Part shown: positions 36,336 through 45,397 of the stretch, one piece after another | How the letters are laid out: each line of letters starts with the position of its first letter | Numbering within the stretch: position 1 is the stretch's first letter | NCBI GenBank assembly: GCA_964565665.1 | Contig: CAZMFZ010000007.1 | Coordinates: 1 to 51,297 of the forward strand | Source: CAZMFZ01 sp964565665 | GTDB lineage: Bacteria; Bacteroidota; Bacteroidia; Cytophagales; UBA9547 | Reading direction: 5' to 3' | DNA length: 51,297 nt | Program-made: the position numbers and the translations under genes | Notes under the pieces: generated by a model | Databases searched by the model: none | The model's input: the letters and a program-made list of their open reading frames with translations, nothing else | What the model was told of the DNA's origin: nothing

Positions 36336-37772
36336 ATGCAAATACCTTTTAAACGCACCAAAATAGTAGCTACCGTAGGGCCAGCCTGCCACACCGAAGA
36401 AAAGTTGATGGAATTAATTTATTCAGGTGTAGATGTATTTAGGCTTAATTTTTCGCATGGCACGCACGAAGGCCACCTGCAAGTAATTCAAAATATTAGA
36501 AATCTGCGTTCAAAACATGGCCTTACTATTGCTATGTTGCAAGATTTACAAGGTCCGAAAATTAGAACCGGAGAAGTTGAAAATAATGGCGTAGAGTTGA
36601 TAAACGGTCAAAAACTGATATTGACTACCGAAAAAGTGATTGGCAATGCAGAGAGAATATATACTTCTTATTTATCTATGCCTCAAGATGTAAACGTAGG
36701 CGATAAAATATTGATCGATGATGGAAATTTGGAATTGAAGGTTGTAAGCACTGATAATAAAAAAGAAATTGTAACCGAAGTAGTATACGGAGGATTGTTA
36801 AAATCAAAAAAAGGCATCAATTTGCCCAATACCAAAGTTTCAGAGCCTTCATTAACCGAAAAAGACAAAGAAGATTTACTATTTGGGCTAGAACAAGGTG
36901 TAGATTGGATAGCTCTTTCTTTTGTGCGCACTGCTCAAGATATTGATGACATAAAAGAAATTATAAAATCGAAAGGGAAAACCACCAAAGTAATTGCAAA
37001 AATTGAAAAGCCAGAAGCTCTGGTAGATATTGATCAAATCATTGCCAAATCTGATGCTTTAATGGTAGCCAGAGGCGATTTGGGTGTAGAAATACCGATG
37101 GAAGATGTGCCACTCGCCCAAAAAATGATGATCAAGAAGTGTAATGAAGCAGGGAAACCTGTAATTGTAGCTACCCAAATGCTGGAAAGCATGATAAAGA
37201 ATCCTCGCCCTACTCGTGCAGAAACGGGCGATGTAGCCAATGCAGTGCTTGATGGTGCTGATGCGGTAATGCTTTCTGCTGAAACTGCCTCAGGTAGCTT
37301 CCCAATAGAGTCGGTAAAGGCGATGGTTTCTATTATTCAGGCGATGGAGAAAACTGCTCCAGTATTTTTTAGAGATTATGAATTAAATCCTGATAATAAA
37401 AATTTTATTAGAGAACGCTTAATTGCGCATACTTGCCGATTGGCCAAAGATATCAATGCTAAGGCAATTGTAAATGTATCAAAAACAGGCTTTGTGTGCA
37501 ATATGATAGCCAAACACAGACCAAAATCGCAAATATTTACTTTTACAGATGATGAAGAATTGGTGAGCGTGTTTAACTTATCGTGGGGGGTGAAACCTTT
37601 TTATTTGGATATGAAATACAAATCTACTGATGAATTGATAGAAGCTGTAAATGCTATATTGAGAGACAAATGTTATGTAAATGTAGGAGACTTAGTAGTA
37701 AATACTGGAAGTATGCCTATAGATGGTGAATTTAGAACGAATATGCTGAAAATGAGTATCATTCATAAATAG
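36336..37772 (+). CDS. pyk: Pyruvate kinase
   Basis: Final glycolytic step, PEP + ADP to pyruvate + ATP. 478 residues. TKIVATVGPAC at the N-terminus, RLNFSHGTHEGH, LQDLQGPKIRTG, active-site signature AKIEKPEAL, MVARGDLGVEIP and the C-terminal domain ending NMLKMSIIHK. Cytoplasmic tetramer in known members. Confidence 0.97.
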   Translation: MQIPFKRTKIVATVGPACHTEEKLMELIYSGVDVFRLNFSHGTHEGHLQVIQNIRNLRSKHGLTIAMLQDLQGPKIRTGEVENNGVELINGQKLILTTEKVIGNAERIYTSYLSMPQDVNVGDKILIDDGNLELKVVSTDNKKEIVTEVVYGGLLKSKKGINLPNTKVSEPSLTEKDKEDLLFGLEQGVDWIALSFVRTAQDIDDIKEIIKSKGKTTKVIAKIEKPEALVDIDQIIAKSDALMVARGDLGVEIPMEDVPLAQKMMIKKCNEAGKPVIVATQMLESMIKNPRPTRAETGDVANAVLDGADAVMLSAETASGSFPIESVKAMVSIIQAMEKTAPVFFRDYELNPDNKNFIRERLIAHTCRLAKDINAKAIVNVSKTGFVCNMIAKHRPKSQIFTFTDDEELVSVFNLSWGVKPFYLDMKYKSTDELIEAVNAILRDKCYVNVGDLVVNTGSMPIDGEFRTNMLKMSIIHK

Positions 37773-37799
37773 GAAACTCAATTGCAGCACTTTCAAGTT

Positions 37800-37834
37800 A
37801 GAATAGCCCTAGGTTTTAAATCTAGGGCTATTCT
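37800..37834. terminator. Intrinsic terminator after pyk
   Basis: AGAATAGCCCTAG pairs with CTAGGGCTATTCT around a 9-nt loop, followed by ATTTTAT. It may serve both converging transcripts. Confidence 0.8.
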
Positions 37835-37883
37835 ATTTTATATTGTACTTGTAGTGGTTTAAAAATTTATCACTCCTTTTAAA

Positions 37884-38987
37884 TTAATCCCAATCAATAA
37901 TCACTTTCAGACTATCGGAATCATCAGCTCTTTTAATTGCTTCTAGAATCTGGTCTTTTTTGAAACGTTCGGTAGCATTGGTCATTTTATCAATATTTGG
38001 AAGTTTGCCTTCGCTCAACATTGTATGAGCCAGATTGATGCCGTGCATACTCGACCCATGTGTAGCTTGGTAGCACTGCAATTTGTAGTGAATATCGTTG
38101 TTTAAATCTACTTCGTGTAAAATTTTGGGTTTGCCTGCTGGTCCTTTTACGCCCGCATGGGCATCTATCACTGTGCCATACCCCACTAATTTCACTGCTA
38201 ATTCGTATCCTGCTTGGGCAGGCACATTCATCATTACAAAATGAGGTTCGTTGAATGGTTTGCATTCGGCCAATACATTTTCAAGCACATTATCGTCCCA
38301 CACTACTCCCACTACATTTTCTTTTCCGAAATCTTTCAACACCCTTTGCAACCGTTCATGGCCTCTATTTACCACTATAATTTTCCGGGCTCCCATGGCC
38401 TGAGCCGATTGCAAGGCATAAGTGCTTTGCGAACCTGCACCTATCAACACAACAATTCTATCTGTGATGCAATTATTCACCCTAGTCATGCCTTCTAATC
38501 CACAGGCCAACGGCTCTAGTTGGCAAGCTTGATCGGCACTAAAGCCTTTTGGAAACTTTTTTATAGGACCTAAATCTACAAACCAATCGGGCAGAATCGC
38601 ATATTCACGTGCAAAACCGAGAAACTCATGCCCTGTAGCTTGTGTATTGGGACAGCTAGTCCAATCGCCTGTGCCATTATCGCCACAATAAATACACTCT
38701 CTTTCTCCACAAGGAATATCGCAACCCACACCAACCAAATCTCCTTTCTCAAATTTAGTGACGCCCTCGCCTATTGCTTCTACTTCGCAGCAAGCCTCAT
38801 GTAGAATTACGGCTGGCCATTGTTTGATGCGAGGCAAACCGTGTTTGTAAATTACCACATCCGATTGGCAAACAGAGGTTCTCCGCGTTCTCAACAAAAT
38901 TTCTCCCTTTTTTAAAGGTGCCAATTCTTCTTGTTCAAAAGTAAAAACACCTTGCGGTTTATCTAAATAATATACTTTGTTTTTCAT
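37884..38987 (-). CDS. Zinc-dependent medium-chain dehydrogenase
   Basis: 367 residues from ATG at 38987 (the upstream ATG at 39005 adds six). MDR fold: catalytic Zn region TSVCQSDVVIYKHG, ILHEACCEVEAIGEG (the usual GHE is LHE), structural-Zn cysteines in CGERECIYCG plus CPNTQ, and a Rossmann motif VVLIGAGSQSTYALQSAQ. The Gly-His to Leu-His change and the sequence suggest a polyol or sugar-acid dehydrogenase. It is divergent from a second MDR gene and a sugar-isomerase-like gene. Confidence 0.82.
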   Translation of the reverse strand: MKNKVYYLDKPQGVFTFEQEELAPLKKGEILLRTRRTSVCQSDVVIYKHGLPRIKQWPAVILHEACCEVEAIGEGVTKFEKGDLVGVGCDIPCGERECIYCGDNGTGDWTSCPNTQATGHEFLGFAREYAILPDWFVDLGPIKKFPKGFSADQACQLEPLACGLEGMTRVNNCITDRIVVLIGAGSQSTYALQSAQAMGARKIIVVNRGHERLQRVLKDFGKENVVGVVWDDNVLENVLAECKPFNEPHFVMMNVPAQAGYELAVKLVGYGTVIDAHAGVKGPAGKPKILHEVDLNNDIHYKLQCYQATHGSSMHGINLAHTMLSEGKLPNIDKMTNATERFKKDQILEAIKRADDSDSLKVIIDWD

Positions 38988-39127
38988 CTCTTGTATTAAG
39001 ATCATTCAAATATGATTGAAAATGATTAATTATAAAATATTTAATCAAATTAAATCATTTTTAGTTTGCGACTAGGCAAAAACCAATTAGATTTGTGGGT
39101 ACAAACCCCTAAAAAACAGTTTAAAAA

Positions 39128-39147
39128 TCCCCTTCGGGGTTGGGGAC
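39128..39147. repeat. C/G-rich palindromic repeat, copy A
   Basis: TCCCCTTCGGGGTTGGGGAC just upstream of the dehydrogenase ATG at 39158; same family as the copies at 40180-40204 and 40305-40330 (pattern CCCCCTTCGGGGG followed by GGGG). Confidence 0.85.
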
Positions 39148-39157
39148 TTTTTTATAT

Positions 39158-40189
39158 ATGAAAGCACTCGTTCTCGAAGAAAAAGGCGTACTCAAAATTG
39201 AAGACCGCCCTATACCCGAAGCCCCGGCAGGTTTAGATTCTATTTTAATAAAAGTGGCTGCCTGCGGAATATGCGGTTCTGACATTCCCAGGGGCTTTTT
39301 GGGCAAAGCATATCATTATCCACTAGTGATGGGTCACGAGTTTTCGGGGATTGTAGATGAAGACAAAGGAGAATTTAAAAAAGGAGACAGGGTTGCTATT
39401 TTCCCATTGATTCCAAATAAAGAAGACAAGACTTATGCCACTGGAGATTATGCACAGGGTGTTGGTTATGATTATTTTGGCAGCAGAAGAGATGGTGCTT
39501 TTGAAGAATATTTACGTGTGCCGATGGAGAATCTTTTCAGAATTCCTGACCATGTGAATATTGTACATGCTTCTATGACTGAACCTGCGGCAGTAGCTCT
39601 ACATGGAGTTCGCAAATTCAAACTACAAGCTGGCGATACGGCAGTAGTAATTGGTGCGGGACCTATCGGCAATATGGTAGCCCAATGGCTCAGAATTCAT
39701 GGCTGCAATCGGGTAATTGTAACTGATGTGGACAATCGTAAACTCAAAATTGCTGAAGAAATGGGTTTTGAAATCATCAATAGTGGTGAAACTGATCCCG
39801 TAAAACGCATCAAAGAATTAACCAAGGGTGAAGGCGCAAACAGGGTAGTAGAAGCTGTGGGGTTTCCTGCTACATTTTTACAAGCGATACAATGTGCTGC
39901 AATGTTTGGCGAAGTGGTATTCATGGGCAATATCATGGGTGAATTTAAGATTGGTGAAAAAGACTTCTCTGATATTCTTCGCAAAGAACTCACCATTTAC
40001 GGCACTTGGAATTCTAAAATAGTGCCTAGAGGGACTGACGACTGGACAACCGTACTAAAATTTATGGACAAAGAATTGAATGTAGCTCCGCTAATCACCG
40101 ATGTGGTAGGTTTAGATGAAGGTCCTCGAATTTTTGACAGTATCGTTAATAAAAAAGCCTATCATAATAAGGTAATAATAGCCCCCTAA
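39158..40189 (+). CDS. Zinc-dependent dehydrogenase (galactitol-1-P 5-dehydrogenase-like)
   Basis: 343 residues from ATG at 39158. Catalytic Zn residues in ACGICGSDIPRGF and GHEFSGIV, Rossmann VVIGAGPIGNMVAQWL, and ELTIYGTWNSKI near the C-terminus, as in the GatD/galactitol-1-phosphate dehydrogenase group. The usual four-Cys structural Zn loop is replaced by FPLIPNKEDKTYATGDYAQG. The last codons and the stop (GCCCCCTAA) lie inside a C/G-rich palindromic repeat, so the C-terminus AP is repeat-derived. Confidence 0.85.
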   Translation: MKALVLEEKGVLKIEDRPIPEAPAGLDSILIKVAACGICGSDIPRGFLGKAYHYPLVMGHEFSGIVDEDKGEFKKGDRVAIFPLIPNKEDKTYATGDYAQGVGYDYFGSRRDGAFEEYLRVPMENLFRIPDHVNIVHASMTEPAAVALHGVRKFKLQAGDTAVVIGAGPIGNMVAQWLRIHGCNRVIVTDVDNRKLKIAEEMGFEIINSGETDPVKRIKELTKGEGANRVVEAVGFPATFLQAIQCAAMFGEVVFMGNIMGEFKIGEKDFSDILRKELTIYGTWNSKIVPRGTDDWTTVLKFMDKELNVAPLITDVVGLDEGPRIFDSIVNKKAYHNKVIIAP

Positions 40190-40204
40190 CCCCCGAAGGG
40201 GGAA
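40180..40204. repeat. C/G-rich palindromic repeat, copy B, supplying a stop codon
   Basis: AGCCCCCTAACCCCCGAAGG followed by GGGAA; reverse orientation relative to copies A and C. It contains the TAA of the upstream dehydrogenase and may also form a transcription-terminating hairpin. Confidence 0.85.
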
Positions 40205-40269
40205 TATTAAGTTTTCTTCTTGGGAGGAAAGTGGGAAAAATAATGGGTTTAGCAATGGCAAATTGAATA

Positions 40270-41232
40270 ATGAAAAATATGGTAGAAAATAATATTTCGC
40301 AAAAAGCCCCCTTCGGGGGTTTGGGGACTATTTCAATCGGCATCAAAACCGACCCCATAAACACTAGATACAGCTTCGAATGGCTTTGTCAATTATTGAG
40401 AGAGGAGGACATAAAATACGTTCAACTCGGGGCATTTTTCGAGATGTTTCACATGGATGGCGATGATAGTTATTTTATCCAACTAAAAGAAACCGCTGAA
40501 AAATACGGACTGAGACTCAAATCTATGTTCTCTGCTTATCGCGAATTTGGCGGATTTTTCTATGACGACCCTGCTATTGAAAAAGCTACCGATAAAATGT
40601 ATAGAAAATACATTCGCGCTGCGGGTGTACTGGGGTTGGATTATGCAGGTACAAATCCAGGTGCCATTTATCGCGATCAATTTCATAAAAAAGACAAAGG
40701 CACTGAAACTTATCTGAAATATATGAAAGAGTATGTGCATTTGGCTAAGGAAGCTGGGTTGAAGGCACTCACCATAGAGCCGATGAGCTGCATGGCCGAG
40801 CCGCCTACTACGCCCGATGAAATGAAATATTATATTTCTACACTAAATAATTATCACAAACAGAATGCAGATACCACAGTTCCAGTTTGGCTTTGTGGTG
40901 ATATTTCACACGGATTGGCAGATGTAAACAAAAATGTAGTATTCAGCAATGTCGATTTACTGAAAGCAGGCATTCCTTATATGGCAGAGTTTCATTTCAA
41001 AAATACAGATGCCATTTACAATAGCACTTTTGGCTTTTCGGAAGAAGAAATGAAGAGAGGCATTATTGACTTAAAAGAAATCAAAACCATCTGCGAATTG
41101 GGCAACTGGCCTGTGGAAGAAGTAGTGGGCTACTTGGAAATAATGGGGCCGAAAATTGGAAGAGACTATACCGATCCTTTTTTGGGCGATGCCTTACGCA
41201 CTTCATTAAGAGCAATTAAAGCTATATTTTGA
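40270..41232 (+). CDS. TIM-barrel sugar isomerase/epimerase-like protein
   Basis: 320 residues. AP endonuclease 2/xylose isomerase-like barrel: metal-ligand-type strands LKALTIEPMSC, VPVWLCGDISHGL, MAEFHFKNTDA, and PVEEVVGYLEIMGPKIGRDY. Residues about 12-20 (QKAPFGGLG) are encoded by a C/G-rich palindromic repeat inserted in frame, ahead of the conserved ISIGIKTDP. It lies in a cluster with two dehydrogenases, suggesting a sugar or polyol pathway. The substrate is not identifiable. Confidence 0.8.
   Translation: MKNMVENNISQKAPFGGLGTISIGIKTDPINTRYSFEWLCQLLREEDIKYVQLGAFFEMFHMDGDDSYFIQLKETAEKYGLRLKSMFSAYREFGGFFYDDPAIEKATDKMYRKYIRAAGVLGLDYAGTNPGAIYRDQFHKKDKGTETYLKYMKEYVHLAKEAGLKALTIEPMSCMAEPPTTPDEMKYYISTLNNYHKQNADTTVPVWLCGDISHGLADVNKNVVFSNVDLLKAGIPYMAEFHFKNTDAIYNSTFGFSEEEMKRGIIDLKEIKTICELGNWPVEEVVGYLEIMGPKIGRDYTDPFLGDALRTSLRAIKAIF
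40305..40330. repeat. C/G-rich palindromic repeat, copy C, translated in frame
   Basis: AGCCCCCTTCGGGGGTTTGG then GGACTA, inside the first 20 codons of the TIM-barrel gene, where it is read as APFGGLGT. Confidence 0.85.
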
Positions 41233-41351
41233 GAGGCTGAATGATAGTATTCATTCAAAACTGATGTTAGCATAGCTATAATTAAGTACTTAGTTTTATA
41301 TTTAAGTCCATTAAATATTATTATGCATAACATCACCTCTTAAAGCTGCCA

Positions 41352-42713
41352 ATGCAAAGATTACTAAGTTTCAAAAAGCAGTTGCCTTGCATATTCTCCA
41401 AATATTGGGCAGAATTTGGGTTGGTGTCAGGCAATTGGTTTGTAGTGTTCCGCATCTTGTTTGGGTTACTTCTTTTTGGCTCAACTATTCGATTTTGGCT
41501 CAATGGGTGGATAGAAAGTTTGTACATCCTGCCTACATTTCATTTTAAATATTATGGCTTTGAATGGGTGCAATGCCCGAGCCCAAGCATTTTATATTTC
41601 CTCTTCATAATTCAGGCCATATCAGCATTGGGTTTTGCTGTGAATTTTTTCCCCAATTATGCCATTGGAGCTTTTTTCCTTTCCTTTACCTATGTGGAAT
41701 TGATTGACGTTACGCCCTACCTCAATCACTATTATCTAGTATCGGTACTTAGTTTTTTATTGGTGGTAGCCTTGCGACCAAAGCACAATTCTTTAGATTC
41801 TGCAAAAACCAACTATCCATATATCTCTAAAGTTGGGCTTTTTTGCATCAAGTTGGTGCTTTCGTTAGTGTATTTTTATGGGGGAATAGCTAAACTTAAT
41901 TCTGATTGGCTGCTGGAAGCCCAACCTTTAAGACTTTGGCTCATCGGCAAAAGCGACATGCCTTATATTGGCGATTGGCTGTTAAAACCCGAAACAGCCT
42001 ATTTTGCAGCTTGCTTTGGCTGTGTTTTCGACCTTTGCGTTTTATTTTTATTGTGGAATAGGCGAACCATCTTATTTGCTTACCTATTACTTTCTATTTT
42101 TCACATTACTACTGCTTTATTATTTCCCATTGGTGTATTTCCTTGGGTGATGATGATAGGGACATTGTTATTTTTTGAAGATTCTCATACTCTTTTAAAA
42201 ACACCACTCCCTGCATCACTAGAAATTTTGCCTCACTTCTACTCGGGGGTGAAGGGGTTGGAAGTTACAAGGACGCTCATTCTTCCTCTCCTTATTCTCA
42301 TCCTAATCCTGCTTCCCCTTCGCCAATATTGCTACAAAGAAAACAGGCTTTGGACGGAGCAAGGCTTTCGCTTTGCGTGGAATATAATGCTAATCGAAAA
42401 GCGAGCAATGATAGATTTTAAGGTTACCGACTCTTCAAACAATCATTCTTATGGCATTGATTTAAAAAAACACCTCACCGATTTTCAGATTACAATGATG
42501 CGTACACAACCCGATTTGATTCTTCAATTTGCCCATCATTTAGCTAACGAAGCGAGAATCAAAGGAATAATCAATCCGAAAGTGAGTGCAGAATGCTATG
42601 TTTCGCTCAATGGACGACCCAGCCAATTGTATTTCGATCCCAATTTAGACCTCACGAAAATTTACGATACTTTTGCACCCCGATTGTGGCTTTATCCCTT
42701 GGCTAACGAATGA
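41352..42713 (+). CDS. HTTM (vitamin K-dependent gamma-carboxylase-like) membrane protein
   Basis: 453 residues. About eight membrane segments: FRILFGLLLFGSTIRFWLNG near 35, later LVLSLVYFYGGIAKLNSDWL and LYLGVFPWV-like helices, typical of the HTTM domain shared with gamma-glutamyl carboxylase. The C-terminal soluble part (IDFKVTDS...EARIKGI) is smaller. The stop overlaps the TonB receptor start (ATGA), so the two are coupled. In Bacteroidota HTTM genes recur beside TonB receptors and imelysin/di-heme oxidoreductase genes, implying an iron-related role. Confidence 0.85.
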   Translation: MQRLLSFKKQLPCIFSKYWAEFGLVSGNWFVVFRILFGLLLFGSTIRFWLNGWIESLYILPTFHFKYYGFEWVQCPSPSILYFLFIIQAISALGFAVNFFPNYAIGAFFLSFTYVELIDVTPYLNHYYLVSVLSFLLVVALRPKHNSLDSAKTNYPYISKVGLFCIKLVLSLVYFYGGIAKLNSDWLLEAQPLRLWLIGKSDMPYIGDWLLKPETAYFAACFGCVFDLCVLFLLWNRRTILFAYLLLSIFHITTALLFPIGVFPWVMMIGTLLFFEDSHTLLKTPLPASLEILPHFYSGVKGLEVTRTLILPLLILILILLPLRQYCYKENRLWTEQGFRFAWNIMLIEKRAMIDFKVTDSSNNHSYGIDLKKHLTDFQITMMRTQPDLILQFAHHLANEARIKGIINPKVSAECYVSLNGRPSQLYFDPNLDLTKIYDTFAPRLWLYPLANE

Positions 42714-44887
42714 AATTCATAGCAATTCTTTGTTCACTTCTATTTTTTAATATTTCATTTAAGCTATTTGCCCAAGTCGATACACTTAAAAACATCCAAC
42801 TCAATGAAGTGGAAGTAGATGCACTGGGGAATAAACTTTCTGACCGCAATTATCTCAATGAAGTAAATGGCACTTCAATATATGCTGCCAAGAAATCGGA
42901 GATTATATTATTGCAAAATATCAATGCCAACGTAGCTACCAACAACACGCGTGAAATTTTTGCCAAGATACCAGGAATAAATATCTGGGAAAGCGATGAA
43001 GCAGGCGTGCAATTGGGTATTGCATTGCGTGGATTAAACCCTGGCAGAACCAATGAGTTGAACACCCGACAAAACGGATACGATATAAGTGCCGATGCCT
43101 TGGGCTACCCCGAAAACTACTATGTACCTACTGCTCAAGCCCTTGAAAAGATAGAAATTGTACGTGGAGCGGCTTCGTTGCAATACGGTACACAATTTGG
43201 CGGCTTGCTCAATTTTGTGATGCGAAAACCGCCCAAAAACAAGCTTATTGAAATCCAATCGCAGCAAACAGCAGGCTCGTTTGGGCTCTGGAACTCGTTC
43301 AATTCTATTGGCGGAACGAAAGGCAAATTCAGTTATTACTCATTTTTCCATCACAAGCAAGGCGATGGATGGAGACAAAACAATGGTTTTCAAGTAAATA
43401 CCGGTTATATGTATTTGGCATATAGCTTTAGCGAACGCTTCAAAATTAATCTGGAATACACAAAAATGAATTATAATTTGCAGCAACCTGGCGGGCTTAC
43501 CGATTCGCAATTTGCTCAAAACGCACGTCAATCGAGCAGAAGTAGAAATTGGTTTACGGCCGATTGGAACATCCTTGCCTTGATGGCTGATTATTCTATT
43601 TCCGAAAAAACAAAGTTCAATACCCGCATCTTTGCTTTTGTTGGTTCTCGTGGCAGTATCGGAAATTTAGACCCTATCAACAGAAGCGATTTTGGAGGCG
43701 AACGCAATTTGCTTTACGACAATTATCTCAATTTCGGACTGGAAATCAGATTGCTGCACCATTATACTATTGGGAAATTTAAAAACTCGGTGCTGGTTGG
43801 TTTTCGTGCTTACAAAGGCAATACCCACCGCAGACAGGGAAACGGCACTAACGGAAGCGATGCCTACTACCATTTTCTAAATCCAGGTAGGCTTGAAAAT
43901 TCTGATTTTATGTTTCCCAACTACAATGCCGCACTATTTGCAGAAAATATATTTCGCATTAGCTCAAAATTGAGTATCGTTCCAGGCGCCAGATTAGAAT
44001 ATATCAATACCCAATCGATTGGGTATTATCGTTCAGATGGCCTTTTTATTCAAGATAATAAACAAAATACCCGTAGCTTTCCGCTTTTTGGTATTGGAGC
44101 AAGCTATTACGCCACCAACCATACAGAAGTATATGCCAATATTTCTCATGCTTACAGGGCCATCAATTTCAATGATTTGAAAGTGGTAAATCCTAATCAA
44201 TTGGTAAATCAAAATTTGAGAGATGCCACCGGCTACAATATTGATTTGGGCTACAGAGGCAATTATAACAGCTTTATAAATTTTGATGTGAGCCTCTATT
44301 TCATGGCTTACAACAATCGGATAGGCAATATAAATTTCCGTACTATAGATACCCTTACTTTTCAGATTAAAGATTACCAGTACCGCACCAATGTGGCCGA
44401 TAGTCGCAGCTATGGTTTTGAATCTTTTGCAGAATTAGATATTTGGAAAGCCATCAAACCGAGTACTACAAACAGCCTAAGTGTTTATTGCAGCATGGCA
44501 TATATCAACGCATATTACACCAACACCAACGACCCCTTTATCAAAGATAAAAAAGTAGAACTTGCCCCAAACTGGATTGCCCGTTTCGGACTAAATTTCA
44601 AATACAAATGCTTTTCCAGTTCTATGCGCTATGCTTATACTACGGAACAATATTCAGATGCGCAGAATACAGTTGTTTCAAGCAACCCTATCAATGGCTT
44701 GGTGCCTGCGTATGGGGTAATGGATTGGTCGAACGAGGTAAAATACAAGCAGTTTAATATTGGATTTGGTGTAAATAATTTGCTTGACGAAAAATATTTT
44801 ACTCGAAGAGCAAGCTCTTATCCTGGGCCTGGCATATTGCCATCTAGCCCGAGAAGTGCGTATATTACTTTGGGGATACTGTTGTAG
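42710..44887 (+). CDS. TonB-dependent outer-membrane receptor (FecA-like)
   Basis: 725 residues; signal peptide MKFIAILCSLLFFNISFKLFAQ. Plug domain about 30-180 (NTREIFAKIPGINIWESDEAG, ALRGLNPGR, ALEKIEIVRGAASLQYG), then a 22-strand barrel ending ARRSAYITLGILL-like, with the final PSSPRSAYITLGILL strand for BAM recognition. FecA-like plug wording suggests ferric-siderophore or ferric-citrate import. Translationally coupled to the HTTM protein. Confidence 0.93.
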   Translation: MKFIAILCSLLFFNISFKLFAQVDTLKNIQLNEVEVDALGNKLSDRNYLNEVNGTSIYAAKKSEIILLQNINANVATNNTREIFAKIPGINIWESDEAGVQLGIALRGLNPGRTNELNTRQNGYDISADALGYPENYYVPTAQALEKIEIVRGAASLQYGTQFGGLLNFVMRKPPKNKLIEIQSQQTAGSFGLWNSFNSIGGTKGKFSYYSFFHHKQGDGWRQNNGFQVNTGYMYLAYSFSERFKINLEYTKMNYNLQQPGGLTDSQFAQNARQSSRSRNWFTADWNILALMADYSISEKTKFNTRIFAFVGSRGSIGNLDPINRSDFGGERNLLYDNYLNFGLEIRLLHHYTIGKFKNSVLVGFRAYKGNTHRRQGNGTNGSDAYYHFLNPGRLENSDFMFPNYNAALFAENIFRISSKLSIVPGARLEYINTQSIGYYRSDGLFIQDNKQNTRSFPLFGIGASYYATNHTEVYANISHAYRAINFNDLKVVNPNQLVNQNLRDATGYNIDLGYRGNYNSFINFDVSLYFMAYNNRIGNINFRTIDTLTFQIKDYQYRTNVADSRSYGFESFAELDIWKAIKPSTTNSLSVYCSMAYINAYYTNTNDPFIKDKKVELAPNWIARFGLNFKYKCFSSSMRYAYTTEQYSDAQNTVVSSNPINGLVPAYGVMDWSNEVKYKQFNIGFGVNNLLDEKYFTRRASSYPGPGILPSSPRSAYITLGILL

Positions 44888-44908
44888 AAATTCTTTTCGA
44901 GAAGGTGT

Positions 44909-44933
44909 AAACCTCGAAATTTCAGAGGTTTTT
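44909..44933 (+). terminator. Intrinsic terminator after the TonB receptor
   Basis: AAACCTC (44909-44915), 9-nt loop, GAGGTTT (44925-44931) then T-rich, 22 bp after the stop. Confidence 0.75.
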
Positions 44934-45161
44934 GATTGTAATTTTGTCTTTGGAGATTGTAACGAACTCATGAGATTCTTTAAAATTAACATCCTCTAGA
45001 ACCTTGATTATATTTTCAATAATTTTATCAAGATCAGATTTTTCATATCGAATAAAAATCACTGAAACATGTTGGGGAGAGAAAAAGCTGAGGAATACGG
45101 TGGAATCATTGTTAATCGTAGTAATCGGGTAGTCCAAGCCAAAATTTTGGACTGTTTCCAA
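44922..45161 (-). CDS. Possible C-terminal fragment of a toxin-like protein
   Basis: 79 codons from TTG at 45161, with no ATG; a TAA lies 24-30 bp upstream in frame. Text such as HVSVIFIRYEKSDLDKIIENIIKVLE and FVTISKDKITIKNL looks like a natural protein end. It recalls the C-terminus of DUF5615 PIN-like toxins, but this is a weak resemblance. The 5' part overlaps a decayed HigA antitoxin fragment in another frame, so a truncated or recombined gene is likely. Confidence 0.4.
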   Translation of the reverse strand: METVQNFGLDYPITTINNDSTVFLSFFSPQHVSVIFIRYEKSDLDKIIENIIKVLEDVNFKESHEFVTISKDKITIKNL

Positions 45162-45256
45162 AATAACTTGAAAGTCTATATGAGCTTATTTGCAGGGGAA
45201 TTAAGAACTCTTCCATCAAAATTTCTCCAGGGGGATTATTTTTTTAGCTTTTCCAT
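45112..45256 (-). pseudogene. Remnant of a HigA-type antitoxin with internal deletion
   Basis: On the minus strand the HigA N-terminal signature reads PGEILMEEFLIPLQISSYRLS and then jumps directly to the HigA C-terminal signature SSYFGNSPKFWLGLPDYYD and stop (45112-45114). The 40-residue helix-turn-helix core that normally separates them is missing, apparently by deletion between the similar SYRLS and LRLS-like segments. The ATG at 45256 (MEKLKK) is one frame off, consistent with loss of one C in a run of five. ATG at 45216 would give only 34 residues. Confidence 0.7.
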
Positions 45257-45397
45257 ATTTTAATGGTAGTCAATTATTTCAACATTTAGTGCGTTTCCGT
45301 CTTCTCAAACTAATATGATTCTTCATTGCTCGTTAATTCTGATAAAGCAAAGACAAGTTTATTATATTATAAGAACCGATTCTTCTAATTTTGTGAT

